A DNA stretch of 64,000 nt from Staphylococcus pettenkoferi. Its GTDB lineage: Bacteria; Bacillota; Bacilli; Staphylococcales; Staphylococcaceae. The DNA is taken from the NCBI RefSeq assembly GCF_026659735.1, contig NZ_JANSKK010000003.1:1-64000 (forward strand), given 5' to 3'. The notes under the pieces are model-generated. The model did no database searches. It saw nothing but the letters and a program-made list of their open reading frames with translations, and was not told the DNA's origin. This document shows positions 1-11,643 of the stretch, one piece after another (the first letter of the stretch is position 1; every line of letters starts with the position of its first letter). Position numbers and translations under genes: made by a program.

Positions 1-243
1 TCAGACAGCGACTCAGATTCCGACAGCGACTCAGACTCAGATAGTGACTCTGACTCCGACAGTGACTCTGATTCCGACAGTGACTCAGATTCGGACAGCG
101 ATTCAGACTCAGACAGCGACTCTGACTCAGATAGCGACTCAGATTCCGATAGCGACTCCGATTCAGACAGTGACTCTGATTCCGATAGCGATTCAGACTC
201 AGACAGCGATTCAGATAGTGACTCTGATGCGGATGCTGATACA
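1..243 (+). repeat. Ser-Asp dipeptide-coding repeat
   Basis: Imperfect 6-bp repeats (TCAGAC/AGCGAC/TCTGAT types) encoding SDSD..., ending in DADADTD. Low complexity, prone to slippage; the length in the assembly may be unreliable. Confidence 0.93.
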
Positions 244-1860
244 GATCATCATGACCCAGGCTATGATGATGCGAAGACACAACCAGGTAAACCAGTAGAA
301 GTACCACAAACTAAGGATAAGGATGTTCCAGAAGGTACAAGATTTGAAGGTCCTAAAGATGTTCCATCAGGATGGGTAATCGACGTTGATCCTAAGACAG
401 GTAAAGTTACAGTTACTCCACCGGCTGATGCAACACCAGGTACTGAGGTGAATATTCCAGTAACAGTGCACTATCCAGACGGCTCAACTGATACACCAAA
501 TGCGAAAGTAACAGTAACGCCTAAGGATCCAAGCGAAACTGACGCTGGTCACCACGATCCAGGTTATGAAGACGCAAAAACACAACCAGGCAAACCAGTA
601 GAAGTACCGCAAACTAAGGATAAAAATATCCCACCAGGTACAGAATTCGAAGGACCGAAAGACGTACCGTCAGGTTGGACTGTTGAAGTAGATCCAAATA
701 CTGGTAAAGTAACAGTGACACCGCCAACGGATGCGACACCTGGTACTGAAGTGAACATTCCAGTAACAGTACACTATCCAGACGGTTCTACAGAAACTAC
801 AAATCTTAAAGTAACTGTAACGCCTAAAGATCCAAGTGAAACAGATGCTGGTCACCACGACCCAGGATATGATGACGCTAAGACACAACCAGGCAAACCA
901 GTAGAAGTACCACAAACTAAGGATAAAAACATCCCACCAGGTACAGAATTCGAAGGACCGAAAGACGTACCGTCAGGTTGGACTGTAGAAGTAGATCCGA
1001 AGACAGGTAAAGTGACGGTAACACCGCCAACGAACGCAACACCAGGTACTGAGGTAAATATCCCAGTAACAGTACACTATCCAGACGGTTCTACAGAAAC
1101 TACAAATCTTAAAGTAACTGTAACACCTAAAGATCCAAGCGAAACAGATGCTGGTCACCACGACCCAGGTTATGAAGACGCGAAGACACAACCAGGTAAA
1201 CCAGTAGAAGTACCGCAAACTAAGGATAAAAATATCCCACCAGGTACAGAATTCGAAGGACCGAAAGACGTACCGTCAGGTTGGACTGTTGAAGTAGATC
1301 CAAATACTGGTAAAGTAACAGTGACACCGCCAACGAACGCAACACCTGGTACTGAAGTGAATATTCCAGTAACAGTGCACTATCCAGACGGTTCTACAGA
1401 AACTACAAATGTGAAAGTAACAGTAGATCAACCAGAAGGATCATCTACACACCACGAAGGTCAAGGTGAACAACCAACTCAACCTAAGCCAACAACGGAT
1501 AATAATTGTCCAACAGGTGAGGTAGAACAACCATCTACTGAAGGAGAGAAAGCGCCGACTTCTCCATCTGGTCAACCAGAAGGTAATATGGAAGTACCAG
1601 CTCAATCTCCATCTACAACTCACAACACAATGGATAAAGATGCTGAAACTGCAGGTCAAGAGCAACATGCTGCTCAAGATGCGATGAGTAAAGATGAGAA
1701 AGTACCATCTACTCATGCAGATACTCATAGCGATGAGAAATCATTACCAGAAACAGGTGAAACAGATGCAGCTCGTACTACTGCATTCGGTAGCTTGTTC
1801 GCAGGACTAGGTGCTTTACTCCTATTCCGTCGTCGTAAGAACTCTAAAGACGAGCAATAA
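1..1860 (+). CDS. LPXTG wall-anchored adhesin, 3' part (SD-repeat + Rib repeats)
   Basis: Partial gene, open from base 1 in frame 1; the N-terminus lies outside the window. In order: about 80 residues of Ser-Asp dipeptides (1-243), four near-identical 101-residue repeats starting at HHDPGY (247, 553, 856, 1159), a Gln/Glu/Thr-rich linker, LPETG at 1744-1758, a hydrophobic segment and an RRRK tail. The repeats carry the YPDGS-type motif of Rib/RibLong domains. This is the layout of a sortase A substrate attached to peptidoglycan. The order is unusual: in Clf/Sdr proteins the SD region sits next to the anchor, here it precedes the Rib stalk. Class and anchoring are certain; ligand unknown. Confidence 0.93.
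   Translation, partial: SDSDSDSDSDSDSDSDSDSDSDSDSDSDSDSDSDSDSDSDSDSDSDSDSDSDSDSDSDSDSDSDSDSDSDSDSDSDADADTDHHDPGYDDAKTQPGKPVEVPQTKDKDVPEGTRFEGPKDVPSGWVIDVDPKTGKVTVTPPADATPGTEVNIPVTVHYPDGSTDTPNAKVTVTPKDPSETDAGHHDPGYEDAKTQPGKPVEVPQTKDKNIPPGTEFEGPKDVPSGWTVEVDPNTGKVTVTPPTDATPGTEVNIPVTVHYPDGSTETTNLKVTVTPKDPSETDAGHHDPGYDDAKTQPGKPVEVPQTKDKNIPPGTEFEGPKDVPSGWTVEVDPKTGKVTVTPPTNATPGTEVNIPVTVHYPDGSTETTNLKVTVTPKDPSETDAGHHDPGYEDAKTQPGKPVEVPQTKDKNIPPGTEFEGPKDVPSGWTVEVDPNTGKVTVTPPTNATPGTEVNIPVTVHYPDGSTETTNVKVTVDQPEGSSTHHEGQGEQPTQPKPTTDNNCPTGEVEQPSTEGEKAPTSPSGQPEGNMEVPAQSPSTTHNTMDKDAETAGQEQHAAQDAMSKDEKVPSTHADTHSDEKSLPETGETDAARTTAFGSLFAGLGALLLFRRRKNSKDEQ
247..1430 (+). repeat. Four tandem 303-bp Rib/RibLong-coding repeats
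   Basis: Copies begin at 247, 553, 856 and 1159 (spacing 306 then 303 bp). The first is the most divergent ([16 protein letters not shown]); the other three are nearly identical in DNA, pointing to recent expansion or gene conversion. Confidence 0.88.
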
Positions 1861-1869
1861 TATTTAAAT

Positions 1870-1908
1870 TAAGTGGCTAAGTCGTAATGACTTAGTCGCT
1901 TTTTTTCA
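1870..1908 (+). terminator. Rho-independent terminator of the adhesin
   Basis: AGTGGCTAAGTC pairs (two G-U) with GACTTAGTCGCT over a five-base loop, followed by seven T. Confidence 0.85.
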
Positions 1909-2109
1909 TGCGGATAAAATGAATATTGCACCCCTAAATATTTCAATTTCCATACACATAAAAAACATGCTCCTCCATCACTCGACCGTTCAAGTCCAAG
2001 TGCATAAAGGAACATGTTTATTTATTTTAGTTATTCAATTGTATCGAAACGCTCAGCTATAGCCTTTCATACTCTCACTAGAGTGAGTCTCACACATTAC
2101 CGTATCTCT

Positions 2110-5100
2110 TTACTCACTATGGTTAATAAACAATTCTTCAATAAAGTCCATCGTTTCTGATGATGTGTATTGATTTCTTAATATACGTAACAACTCAAGT
2201 TTCGTATGTTTAAAGAGACGACTCGGCGCATATTCGCCACGTTGAATCATTTTAGTATAACGGTTTAAGAAAATACTTAATAGATCAATCTTACGAGAAT
2301 ACGAAAGCGCTGTTTGTTTCATAATAAAATCATAGACTGCAAGATAAATCTTCACCGCATCTCGAGGTGGTGTACCACTGTTCGTTAGCGCGACCTCATC
2401 TTGAACCTCATAGTAATAATAGTTCTTCTCATAGCCTAAGATTGCAATCGAGTTAACAATCGCATAACACTGCATTAAGAACCAGTTATCTTCGCGAACT
2501 CTTATACCTTCAGGAAAAGTAATCTCATGTTTCATAACTAAATCTCGCTTAATCAACTTTCCAATCACATTTAATGTGTTATACAATTTCGTATCTTCAA
2601 ATTGCAGGCCTGTCACCGTTTGAAGATTGGAGAATGCAGAACGACTAATCGGGCGTGTCTTGTCTTTAGTTACAAAATAAGGTAGACAAATCATCTGATC
2701 GTCTGTTTGTGCTGCCACTTCCATAGCATCTTTCAACGCATCTTCCGTGATGTAGTCGTCGGAATCGATGAATAATAGCCATTCTCCTCGTGCGACTTTG
2801 ATACCTTCGTTGCGTGGTTTCGACGCGCCACCACTATTCTCCGCAAGTTCGATTACGTTCAAGTGTGAGAATTGGTCAGCGTAAGACCGTGCTATTTGCA
2901 CAGAGCTATCTGTGGAACAATCGTCCACCACAATCACTTCAAACTTGTCCTTGTCATAGTTAAGTTGTGCTAGTTTCTCAAGTAATCGCGCAATGCGTCG
3001 TTCTCTATTATAGAGAGGAATGATGATGGAGACATCAATATCGACGGGTTCTTTAATCGTGATTTTAGGTGGATTCACCATTGTATCAAGCATTTCAGTT
3101 TCTCGATAATTCGTAAAGATGACCGTCTCTTTGTCTCCTTTAATCAGACCACTTTTATATTTATTACCTAAGATAAAATGCTTTCTATATTTAAATAATA
3201 CATCTCCACTCTGTTCAAGAATGTTGTATAAATCATGCACGGAGAAAGATTGGCGCTCATTGACGCGATAACGACCTGTTAAATTGGTAAAAACGCTAAT
3301 CGGCAAATCATATTGCTCAAGTAAAGCATGAATCTCTTGATCACGTTCACGAGAAGAACCGTAGAGCGTACCAGCTAATTCATAAATCAAGGATGGATGT
3401 GGTGAATCGTTCATCGCTTGAATCAATGTGTGCGTTGTGAGTGTCAATCCTGTGTGGTAAGTCTCATCATTCGTACTCCATGAACCGAGTCGGATAGGGC
3501 GGTTCTTTACATGTTTGTTCAACGCATCGAGATAATATAAGAGAGGCCCTAATCCTTCTAAAGTTTGCGAGTTTCTACTATTATATTCTTTCGTCACTTG
3601 AAGTGTTTCATTATCGACGACGATATAGCTCTGACCTATTTTACGAAAGGCGTCAAAGAGGTACGCATCCATATATTGACCGTGATACGTGCGTAAGGCC
3701 TCAGGTAACCGTTCAACCATCTTAGGGAACGTGGTGCCACCTGACGAAGACTTCAATAACGTTAAGGAATCTTCATTTGCAAGTTGCAAGAGGTCCTCCA
3801 TGAGACGTTCTGAAGTCGGATACCAAGTCATGTGTTTACCCTTAACTTTACCGACAACGTCACGGAAATCGTCATCGAGAACGAGGATGTAGTCGGCATT
3901 TGAAGCACTCAGAATCGGCGCGAGTTGGGCGTGGATAGCCTCACTCTTATCTCCAAGGTCGTTAATCTTACCGAGAGCGATAACCTTATTTCCTGTAAAG
4001 AACGGTGTTTGCGTGTTGAAAGCTTCAATGGCGTTAATCATCGCAGGGAGTGACGCGTTATGCGTGTCATCAATGATGGTTGCTGTATGCGTCGGTGTCT
4101 GGATTGCCTTCATGTTCAGTATCTTTGGAAAAGGTTTAAACGTTTCGAGATGTTTAGGTTTTATATCGATATCTAAGAAACTGAGGATACATAAAGCAGC
4201 AAGTGTATTCGAAATCATACCGTTACTAATGGTATTGAGTCGGAACTGACCTTTCAACATGTCATTGTTCACTGAAATTTCAGTGTACCCTTTCCGGTAA
4301 TTGATGGACTCGACTGCAAAATCGCAATTTGCAGCATCTTGCGTACTATAAGTGACGATGCGGTCTGTCTTTGTACGAGCGACATCGATGAGTTTATCGA
4401 CGAAGAGTGTGTCTTTATTAATAATTGCGACACCATCTTTTGAAAGACCATGAAAGATACGACTCTTCACTTCAGCAATCTGTTCGATAGAGTCGAAAGA
4501 ACTGTAATGCGCAGCGCCGACGCCTGTGACTACGGCAATATCAGGTTTCATGTAGACCGCTGTATCTTCGCGGAAGTTAATCGCATTAAGTGACGTTTCA
4601 ATCACTGCGAAATCTGGATTCTGAATCAATTTAAGCATGTTCGAATACATGGCGGCACGGATATTGTTGTTACCTCTGTTCTCGAGAACCTGATAATCTT
4701 GCAGCATCTTGCTCGTAATCATTCGTGTTGAGCTTTTACCCATAGAGCCGGTGATAGCGATGAGCGGATTCGTATATTGATTACGGATGTGGATAGCGAG
4801 TTGTTTAAAAGCTTTAACCGAATCTTTGACGATGAGTTGAGGAATAAGGTGTTCAAGATCATCGACATACTCTTCTGTAATAATTAAGCCCACGTCTGCA
4901 TGGTCACGTTTAATGAGTGCGTTGCCCTCTGGTGCGCGTCTTGCTCGACCTAGCTCGCGCCACCACGTTTCTTTATTAGCTGAGAAATAAGCTGTGTGTT
5001 TACTTTGAATATAACCAAACATGGTTTCGAAGTCAGTGATTGGCCAAGTAACATCGCGACAATCTTTAAGTTCTCCACCGATAATTGATGTTATTTCTTG

Positions 5101-5112
5101 AATTGTAATCAT
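2110..5112 (-). CDS. MurF-like ligase / S11-like domain / GT2 glycosyltransferase fusion
   Basis: A 1000-residue protein with GGAGG before its ATG. Residues 1-475 resemble Mur ligases of the MurF type: P-loop GSMGKSS at 122-128 and the MurF-like IIDDTHNAS at 345-353. Residues about 485-665 look like a D-Ala-D-Ala carboxypeptidase (S11) fold: SYIVVDNET near the start, a long central helix region, and KSG at 652-654 in the place of KTG; I see no SxxK, so it is probably inactive. Residues 689-1000 are a family 2 glycosyltransferase (SIIIPLYNRE, VVDDCSTDSS, DSDD at about 783-786). No signal peptide or clear membrane helix, so cytoplasmic. It lies between two wall-adhesin genes. The ligase and GT2 calls are strong; the S11 call is an inference from motif order; substrate unknown. 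Confidence 0.85.
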   Translation of the reverse strand: MITIQEITSIIGGELKDCRDVTWPITDFETMFGYIQSKHTAYFSANKETWWRELGRARRAPEGNALIKRDHADVGLIITEEYVDDLEHLIPQLIVKDSVKAFKQLAIHIRNQYTNPLIAITGSMGKSSTRMITSKMLQDYQVLENRGNNNIRAAMYSNMLKLIQNPDFAVIETSLNAINFREDTAVYMKPDIAVVTGVGAAHYSSFDSIEQIAEVKSRIFHGLSKDGVAIINKDTLFVDKLIDVARTKTDRIVTYSTQDAANCDFAVESINYRKGYTEISVNNDMLKGQFRLNTISNGMISNTLAALCILSFLDIDIKPKHLETFKPFPKILNMKAIQTPTHTATIIDDTHNASLPAMINAIEAFNTQTPFFTGNKVIALGKINDLGDKSEAIHAQLAPILSASNADYILVLDDDFRDVVGKVKGKHMTWYPTSERLMEDLLQLANEDSLTLLKSSSGGTTFPKMVERLPEALRTYHGQYMDAYLFDAFRKIGQSYIVVDNETLQVTKEYNSRNSQTLEGLGPLLYYLDALNKHVKNRPIRLGSWSTNDETYHTGLTLTTHTLIQAMNDSPHPSLIYELAGTLYGSSRERDQEIHALLEQYDLPISVFTNLTGRYRVNERQSFSVHDLYNILEQSGDVLFKYRKHFILGNKYKSGLIKGDKETVIFTNYRETEMLDTMVNPPKITIKEPVDIDVSIIIPLYNRERRIARLLEKLAQLNYDKDKFEVIVVDDCSTDSSVQIARSYADQFSHLNVIELAENSGGASKPRNEGIKVARGEWLLFIDSDDYITEDALKDAMEVAAQTDDQMICLPYFVTKDKTRPISRSAFSNLQTVTGLQFEDTKLYNTLNVIGKLIKRDLVMKHEITFPEGIRVREDNWFLMQCYAIVNSIAILGYEKNYYYYEVQDEVALTNSGTPPRDAVKIYLAVYDFIMKQTALSYSRKIDLLSIFLNRYTKMIQRGEYAPSRLFKHTKLELLRILRNQYTSSETMDFIEELFINHSE

Positions 5113-5823
5113 CTTAATCGTCCTCCATTAAGTTGTGTATCAACCATTATACTATAAAGGCGGTGCAAGCGTTATAGCCTATAACAAAGCTATTTTAGCG
5201 AGATTATATTTTATGTAGCGGCGAATGTAACTAACGGGAGTGGGGGGGAGTCGATATGCAAATCATCGAGCGATATCTCACTATTTATATAGTAGAAAGT
5301 GGGTCTCTTCTATCATATTCCTCATGCATCTTCTGACATTATGGAAAATTTTATGATAAAAATTTTTCACGAACGATAAGGGCGAATTTGTATGTAAGAA
5401 TTTAATGTAATTCGTGACTCTTAATCCGTTGGCATAAAACCATTTTAGATAAGTATAAGAAAGTAAATAAAGTACGTTTTCATTTACAGGCGAAAGTTTG
5501 TATAAAGTTATGTTTGAGTGAAATATTGCAATTTTGTACGCTTAAAACTCCAAGAACAGGAGAAGATACAAGCGTTTTTAAAATTATCATCCTATTAAAA
5601 TACAAATTCATTTAAGTAAAGAACTTACTTCAATTCAATCTGTATCAAGTTAATTACCTACTGCAATAGTAAAACTATAAAAGAAATGATGAATTAAAAA
5701 TAAAAGATTATGTAACAATCTATTAAATTAGAAAATAAGTAGACCAACTCATAGTTACGTGGTATATTATTTTTGTCAATAAGATAGCATCTTATGAATC
5801 ATCACAAATTGGGGGTAGTTAAT
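5113..5823. other. Intergenic, AT-rich adhesin promoter region
   Basis: Divergent gap of about 710 bases. An extended -10 (TGG-TATATT, 5760-5768) precedes the adhesin. A G-rich run lies near 5239-5250. No convincing gene seen. Confidence 0.5.
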
Positions 5824-8800
5824 TTGAAAAGCAAAAAATCTAAGTCAAAATTAGATTTTCTACCGAATCGTAATAATAGATACTCTATTCGTCGATTCAC
5901 AGTAGGTACAGCTTCAATCTTAATAGGTGCAACACTATTATTTGGAGCTTCACATGATGCGCAAGCTGCTGAAGAAGATAGCAGTAGTGTATCTGTGGAT
6001 GGTCAAGACGAAGCAGGAGTATCTAAAGACGATCAAACTGCTAAAGCTTCAGAAGAGCAAGCAACTCCAGCTCAAACTGAAGATGTGAAGACATCTACAG
6101 AAGCGGAAGCATCAACAGACACTGAAACTCAAGCACAAACAGACAAAGAAGAAGCAGCATCTACTCAAGAAGATGCAGTTTCAGAGGATTCACAAACAAC
6201 AGCGCAAGATTCTGAACAAGCTGAAGCAACAACTCCAGCTAAAGAAGAAGCGGCTAAAAGTGAAGCAACTCAAGCAACTGAACATGCTTCAGTGAAAGAA
6301 GCGAAATCTGAAGATAAGAAAGTAGATACTGAATCTGCAGCAACTTCAGAAGCGCCTCAAGCAACTGAAGAAGAAGTTGCTACGAAAGAAGAATCTAAAG
6401 CAGTACAACCAGCTACTGTTGCAGATAAGAAAGCAGTTTCAGTAGATCCATCTCCATACGCTAATATCGGTAACGTACACGATAAAGCAACTGCAGAGGA
6501 ATTCTACGCTAAAGCGACAGGTGTTTCTGCTAAAGAAGCGAAACGTGTGGTTAATAATTTAGGTTTAGATGCGAAGAACATCACGCCTGAATCATTCAGA
6601 GCAGCTTTATTAAAAGCATTCTCAAACGCACAAAACAGAACAGCAGTTCAAGGTTTATCATTCCGTGCTACACCTGAAGACTCAGAAGCAATCAACGACA
6701 TGGCTAATGCAGTCAATGCAAGTGCACCAACAGCTGACTCTGATAACATGAAAGTTATCGATGCTGATGCATATAAAAATGGTTATGTTAAAAACGACGT
6801 TGATACTACAAATGCAGCGCATACATTATCTGGTCGTGCGTATATGTCTGACTTTGGTGCACCAGGTACTACGAGCACACGTTTAACTACAGTTCCAGAA
6901 GGTACTGCAGTTTACATGCAATGGATCGATAAAGACGGTTGGGTATCACCAGCGTTCAGAGCTTACACTACGAACCAAATCACTGATCGTGATAGTAGTG
7001 CTGCAGGTCCTGGTTTCTATGCGTTTGATTTACGCAAACCTCAAATTGATGCGAATGGTAAATCTCACGTATATAATGCAACAGACGGTCAATACTATCG
7101 CCTATGGATTGAAGATTTCCAAACTCCAAACGGCAACACTGCTACAATGTTACGTCAAGTTGGTGGTTTAATCCCAGGTACATTTGTAAACTCAGTAACA
7201 CACTTAAACTTAGGTCAATTCCCACTTATCGGTACAAATATGCAACGTACAGGTGTATTTATGGGTGTTAGACCTACAAATGATTACATGACACGTCCTA
7301 AAAATGAATGGATTCATGATGAAGAGGGACCAATTGCTAACCCAACAGTTAACTTGAAAGCGAAGAACACTGTTTCAGGTCGCGTATGGTTGGAAACTGG
7401 TGATGGTGACGAAGCAAACTCTGGTACAGGTCCAAACCGTAACCCAGGTGACCCAGTCGCTCAAGGTTACACAGTTGTTATGTCTTCATTAACTAAAGAA
7501 GGTGCAGCAGCATATAAAGATCAAGTTCAAAGCTTAGATCACGGTCAACGTGCTGAAGCAGCGAAAAAATTATTAGAAGATCATCCTGAGTATATCTCAG
7601 CGACTGTATATGGTGAAACAGACGAAGACGGTTATTACACAGTACGTTTCCCTGAAGGTGCTTTAGATGTTAACTTCCTTTACGGTTATGTAATGGATAA
7701 AGATGGCGTTATTCAAAATGCTTATTCTTCTTATACTGCACCAGAATTCAGAACACCAAATACTAACGCATTGTTCACACCACAAGCTATTCCAGCTCAT
7801 AACTTAGTTGTTGACCCAATGTGGTACCACGTACACTTTGCGGTAATTCCAAGAACAGATGTTGAAATTTCAATCGTAGATTTCAATAACACTGACAAAC
7901 CAGCAGCTCCTGGTGATGTGGCTCACATCGACCTTGAAGGTAAGATCTTATCACCACTTCCAACACACGTTGAGTGGAGAGACAGCAAAGGTAAGGTTGT
8001 TAAGAAGACACCTGATTTCACTTCATTGAAAGAGGGCGAAGATGCAGGTACATTCGAAATTCCATCTACTGCTAAAGATGGCGACCATTACACTGCAGTA
8101 TTAGTAGTTAACGGTAGAGACGTATCTGCAGACTCATTAACAGTTAAAGTTACAGATGCGCATACGTACGACCCAGAAGTTACACCAATCACTAAAGATT
8201 ACGGTACACCAACTACTGAAGATGACATTAAGGGTGCGGTAACAGTTCCTAATTACCCAACTGATAAGGGTACGCCAAAAGTAACAGTGGATGAAGGTGC
8301 ACAGTTATCAGATGGTAATACTCCAGGCAAAACTGATGTACCAGTAACAGTAACATATCCAGATGGTTCAAAAGACCATGTAACAGTACCTGTTACAGTT
8401 AAAGAACAACCGCAAGCAGACCACTATCCACCAGAAGCAACACCAGTTGAGAAGCCATTTGGTTCAGCAACAACAAAAGATGATGTTACAAGTCACGTAA
8501 CAGTACCAGGTTTCCCAGCAGATAAAGGTACACCAAAAGTAACAGTGGATGAAGGTGCACAATTACCAGATGGTAATACTTCAGGTACAGTAGACGTACC
8601 AGTAACAGTGACATATCCAGATGGCACAACTGCACATGTAAATGTACCAGTAACAACTGGAGAGCAAGCACAAGCGGATCACTATCCACCAAAAGCAACA
8701 CCAGTTGAGAAACCATTCGGTTCAGCAACAACAAAAGATGATGTTACAAGTCACGTAACAGTACCAGGTTTCCCAGCAGATAAAGGTACACCAAAAGTAA

Positions 8801-11577
8801 CAGTGGATGAAGGAGCACAATTACCAGATGGTAATACTTCAGGTACAGTAGACGTACCAGTAACAGTGACATATCCAGATGGCACAACTGCACATGTAAA
8901 TGTACCAGTAACAACTGGAGAACAACCACAAGCAGATCACTATCCACCAAAAGCAACACCAGTTGAGAAACCATTCGGTTCAGCAACAACAAAAGATGAT
9001 GTTACAAGTCACGTAACAGTACCAGGCTTCCCAGCAGACAAAGGTACACCAACAGTAACAGTGGATGAAGGTGCACAATTACCAGATGGTAATACTGAAG
9101 GTACAGTAAACGTACCAGTAACAGTGACATATCCAGATGGCACAACTGCACATGTTAACGTTCCTGTAACAACTAAAGCTGCTGAAGATAATACTAAGAC
9201 ACCACAAGTTAATGAAGTAACAGCAGGCGATGATACTGTTAGCGGTCATGACGGTCAACCAGGAAACACTATTGAAGTGACACTCCCAGGTGGTTCTAAA
9301 GTTCCAGGTACTGTAGATGATAAAGGTGAATGGACTGTTAAGGTTCCAGATAACGTTACATTAAAACCAGGTGATAAAGTAACTGTAGTTGAAAAAGATA
9401 ACCACGGTCATACTTCACCAGCAACAGAAGTAACAGTTAAGGACACTGAAAATACAGCTCATCAACCACAAGTTGATCCAATCCATGGTGGAGGTACTTC
9501 AGTAGGTGGTAAAGGTACACCAGGTAACGATGTCGAAGTTACACTTCCAGGTGGCACTAAAGTTCCAGGTACTGTTGATGAAAATGGTAACTTCACAGTG
9601 AAAGTACCAGATGGTACAGAATTGAAACCAGGCGACAAAGTAACAGTTGTTGAAAAAGACCATAATGGTCACACATCACCAGCAACAGAAGTAACTGTTG
9701 GAGATTATCCAAACACAGCTCACCAACCAACTGTAGATCCAGTAACAGCTGGAGATAAAACAGTACATGGTAAAGGTACGCCAGGCAACACTGTAGAGGT
9801 AACATTCCCAGGCGGTTCTACAGTAACAGGTGAAGTTGATAAAGACGGTAACTTCACAGTGAAAGTACCAGACGGTACTACATTGAAACCAGGTCAAGAA
9901 ATTACTGTAGTTGAAAAAGACAATCACGGTCATGCTTCAACTCCAACAAAAGTAACTGTAGGCGATACTGCAAATGAAGCACATCAACCACAAGTTGATC
10001 CAATCCATGGTGGAGATACTTCAGTAAGTGGTAAAGGTACGCCAGGTCATACTGTAGAAGTGACATTACCAGACGGTTCTACAGTAACAGGTGAAGTTGA
10101 TAAAGACGGTAACTTCACAATCAAAGTACCAGACGGTAAAGAATTGAAACCAGGTGATAAAGTTACAGTTGTTGAGAAAGATAAAGATGGTCATAGTTCT
10201 ACTCCAACAGAAGTGACAGTAGGCGACTATCCAAATACAGCTCACCAACCAACTGTAGACCCAGTAACAGCTGGAGATAAAACAGTACATGGTAAAGGTA
10301 CACCAGGCAACACTGTAGAAGTAACATTACCAGACGGTTCAGTAGTAACAGGTACTGTAGACAAAGATGGTAACTTCACAGTGAAAGTACCAGATGGTAC
10401 AACATTAAAACCAGGTCAAGAAATCACTGTAGTTGAAAAAGATAAACACGGTCACGCTTCAAAACCAACGAAAGTGACTGTTGGCGATACTGCAAATGAA
10501 GCACATCAACCACAAGTGGATCCAATTCATGGTGGAGATACTTCAGTAAGCGGTAAAGGTACACCAGGCAACACTGTAGAAATAACATTACCAGATGGTT
10601 CTAAAGTGACAGGTACAGTTGATAAAGACGGTAACTTCACAGTTAAATTACCAGACGGTACAACATTGAAACCAGGTGACAAAGTTACAGTTGTTGAGAA
10701 AGATAAAGATGGTCATAGTTCTACTCCAACAGAAGTAACAGTAGGCGACTATCCAAACACAGCTCACCAACCACAAGTAGATCCAATCCACGGTGGAGAC
10801 TCTACAATCGGTGGTAAAGGTACACCAGGTAACACTGTAGAAGTAACATTACCAGACGGTTCTAAAGTGACAGGTACAGTTGATAAAGACGGTAACTTCA
10901 CAATTAAAGTACCAGACGGCACTACATTGAAACCAGGCGATACTGTAACAGTTGTTGAAAAAGACAAATACGGTCATGCTTCAACACCAACTAAAGTGAC
11001 AGTACAAGATCACGCAAACACTGCACATCAACCAACTGTTAACCCTGTACACACAGGAGATAAAACAGTAACTGGTAAAGGTACACCAGGTAATACAATC
11101 GAATTAACTACTCCATGTGGTAAGACATTAACTACTAAAGTAGACAAAGATGGTAACTGGTCTATCGACTTACCTGAAGATGTACATCTTAAAGCAGGCG
11201 ATAAAGTCACAGTTGTTGAGAAAGACCAATACGGTCATACTTCAACTCCAACTGTAGTCACAGTTACGGATAAAGAAATGAACGGTAACAACTGCGATAT
11301 GCCTAAGAAAGATGATAACGGTCAAGCTCCAATGGATAACCATGGTTCTGACATGAACACAGGAGATATGACTGAACACGCTTCTACTCCAGCAATGACT
11401 CAAGGTCACGATGATTCTATGAAACATGCTGAAGCGAAAGACGATGCTAAATCTGAAGCGAAAGCTCTTCCAGAAACTGGTAACACTGATAACAGTGGTA
11501 CAATCTTCGGTAGCTTATTCGCTGCACTTGGCGCATTGTTCTTAGCTGGTAGAAGACGTAAAAAAGAAGATAAATAA
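5824..11577 (+). CDS. YSIRK/LPETG giant adhesin with Rib and Bap-type Ig repeats
   Basis: Start chosen at TTG 5824, seven bases after GGGGGT (5811-5816), giving 1917 residues; the ATG at 5794 has no ribosome site. [13 protein letters not shown] is the staphylococcal YSIRK-G/S signal motif. Next come an Ala/Glu/Thr-rich region, a globular A-like domain (about residues 210-780), four 86-residue Rib repeats, eight about 87-residue repeats of the type found in Bap C-repeats ([25 protein letters not shown]), a Met/His/Asp-rich linker, LPETG at 11467-11481, a hydrophobic stretch and an RRRKK tail. Family knowledge suggests adhesion or biofilm accumulation; the ligand is not evident. Two cysteines occur near the end (TPCGK and NNCDM), rare in such proteins. 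Confidence 0.93.
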   Translation: MKSKKSKSKLDFLPNRNNRYSIRRFTVGTASILIGATLLFGASHDAQAAEEDSSSVSVDGQDEAGVSKDDQTAKASEEQATPAQTEDVKTSTEAEASTDTETQAQTDKEEAASTQEDAVSEDSQTTAQDSEQAEATTPAKEEAAKSEATQATEHASVKEAKSEDKKVDTESAATSEAPQATEEEVATKEESKAVQPATVADKKAVSVDPSPYANIGNVHDKATAEEFYAKATGVSAKEAKRVVNNLGLDAKNITPESFRAALLKAFSNAQNRTAVQGLSFRATPEDSEAINDMANAVNASAPTADSDNMKVIDADAYKNGYVKNDVDTTNAAHTLSGRAYMSDFGAPGTTSTRLTTVPEGTAVYMQWIDKDGWVSPAFRAYTTNQITDRDSSAAGPGFYAFDLRKPQIDANGKSHVYNATDGQYYRLWIEDFQTPNGNTATMLRQVGGLIPGTFVNSVTHLNLGQFPLIGTNMQRTGVFMGVRPTNDYMTRPKNEWIHDEEGPIANPTVNLKAKNTVSGRVWLETGDGDEANSGTGPNRNPGDPVAQGYTVVMSSLTKEGAAAYKDQVQSLDHGQRAEAAKKLLEDHPEYISATVYGETDEDGYYTVRFPEGALDVNFLYGYVMDKDGVIQNAYSSYTAPEFRTPNTNALFTPQAIPAHNLVVDPMWYHVHFAVIPRTDVEISIVDFNNTDKPAAPGDVAHIDLEGKILSPLPTHVEWRDSKGKVVKKTPDFTSLKEGEDAGTFEIPSTAKDGDHYTAVLVVNGRDVSADSLTVKVTDAHTYDPEVTPITKDYGTPTTEDDIKGAVTVPNYPTDKGTPKVTVDEGAQLSDGNTPGKTDVPVTVTYPDGSKDHVTVPVTVKEQPQADHYPPEATPVEKPFGSATTKDDVTSHVTVPGFPADKGTPKVTVDEGAQLPDGNTSGTVDVPVTVTYPDGTTAHVNVPVTTGEQAQADHYPPKATPVEKPFGSATTKDDVTSHVTVPGFPADKGTPKVTVDEGAQLPDGNTSGTVDVPVTVTYPDGTTAHVNVPVTTGEQPQADHYPPKATPVEKPFGSATTKDDVTSHVTVPGFPADKGTPTVTVDEGAQLPDGNTEGTVNVPVTVTYPDGTTAHVNVPVTTKAAEDNTKTPQVNEVTAGDDTVSGHDGQPGNTIEVTLPGGSKVPGTVDDKGEWTVKVPDNVTLKPGDKVTVVEKDNHGHTSPATEVTVKDTENTAHQPQVDPIHGGGTSVGGKGTPGNDVEVTLPGGTKVPGTVDENGNFTVKVPDGTELKPGDKVTVVEKDHNGHTSPATEVTVGDYPNTAHQPTVDPVTAGDKTVHGKGTPGNTVEVTFPGGSTVTGEVDKDGNFTVKVPDGTTLKPGQEITVVEKDNHGHASTPTKVTVGDTANEAHQPQVDPIHGGDTSVSGKGTPGHTVEVTLPDGSTVTGEVDKDGNFTIKVPDGKELKPGDKVTVVEKDKDGHSSTPTEVTVGDYPNTAHQPTVDPVTAGDKTVHGKGTPGNTVEVTLPDGSVVTGTVDKDGNFTVKVPDGTTLKPGQEITVVEKDKHGHASKPTKVTVGDTANEAHQPQVDPIHGGDTSVSGKGTPGNTVEITLPDGSKVTGTVDKDGNFTVKLPDGTTLKPGDKVTVVEKDKDGHSSTPTEVTVGDYPNTAHQPQVDPIHGGDSTIGGKGTPGNTVEVTLPDGSKVTGTVDKDGNFTIKVPDGTTLKPGDTVTVVEKDKYGHASTPTKVTVQDHANTAHQPTVNPVHTGDKTVTGKGTPGNTIELTTPCGKTLTTKVDKDGNWSIDLPEDVHLKAGDKVTVVEKDQYGHTSTPTVVTVTDKEMNGNNCDMPKKDDNGQAPMDNHGSDMNTGDMTEHASTPAMTQGHDDSMKHAEAKDDAKSEAKALPETGNTDNSGTIFGSLFAALGALFLAGRRRKKEDK
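8167..9177 (+). repeat. Four 258-bp Rib-coding repeats
   Basis: Units start at 8167, 8425, 8683 and 8941 and encode [20 protein letters not shown]... with a central YPDGT. Units 2-4 are nearly identical in DNA, unit 1 is diverged. Confidence 0.9.
9202..11277 (+). repeat. Eight 261-bp Ig-like (Bap C-type) repeats with a dimeric super-period
   Basis: Units start at 9202, 9466, 9727, 9988, 10249, 10510, 10771 and 11032. Units 2-6 alternate between a PQVDPIHGG...YPNTAHQ form and a PTVDPVTAG...TANEAHQ form, so the apparent expansion unit is 522 bp. Confidence 0.9.
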
Positions 11578-11611
11578 TCAACTGACTCACTAAGATGAAT
11601 TGATTATTTTC

Positions 11612-11643
11612 AGAGTGTCAACTTCGGTTGGCACTCTTTTTCT
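11612..11643 (+). terminator. Adhesin terminator with UUCG tetraloop
   Basis: AGAGTGTCAAC-TTCG-GTTGGCACTCT followed by five T. Confidence 0.92.

Noticed and set aside
44..298. 84-codon Thr/Ile/Gln-rich frame at the window start
   Set aside because: Out-of-phase reading of the SD repeat; the SD frame is open from base 1 and continues into the adhesin.
564..1728. Several minus-strand open frames inside the Rib repeats
   Set aside because: They are periodic shadows of the repeat-coding plus strand, have no ribosome sites and look like aromatic/Cys-rich nonsense.
8167..11277. Regular repeats that could suggest a CRISPR array
   Set aside because: The repeats are contiguous, in frame and encode Rib and Ig-like domains; there are no unique spacers or cas genes.
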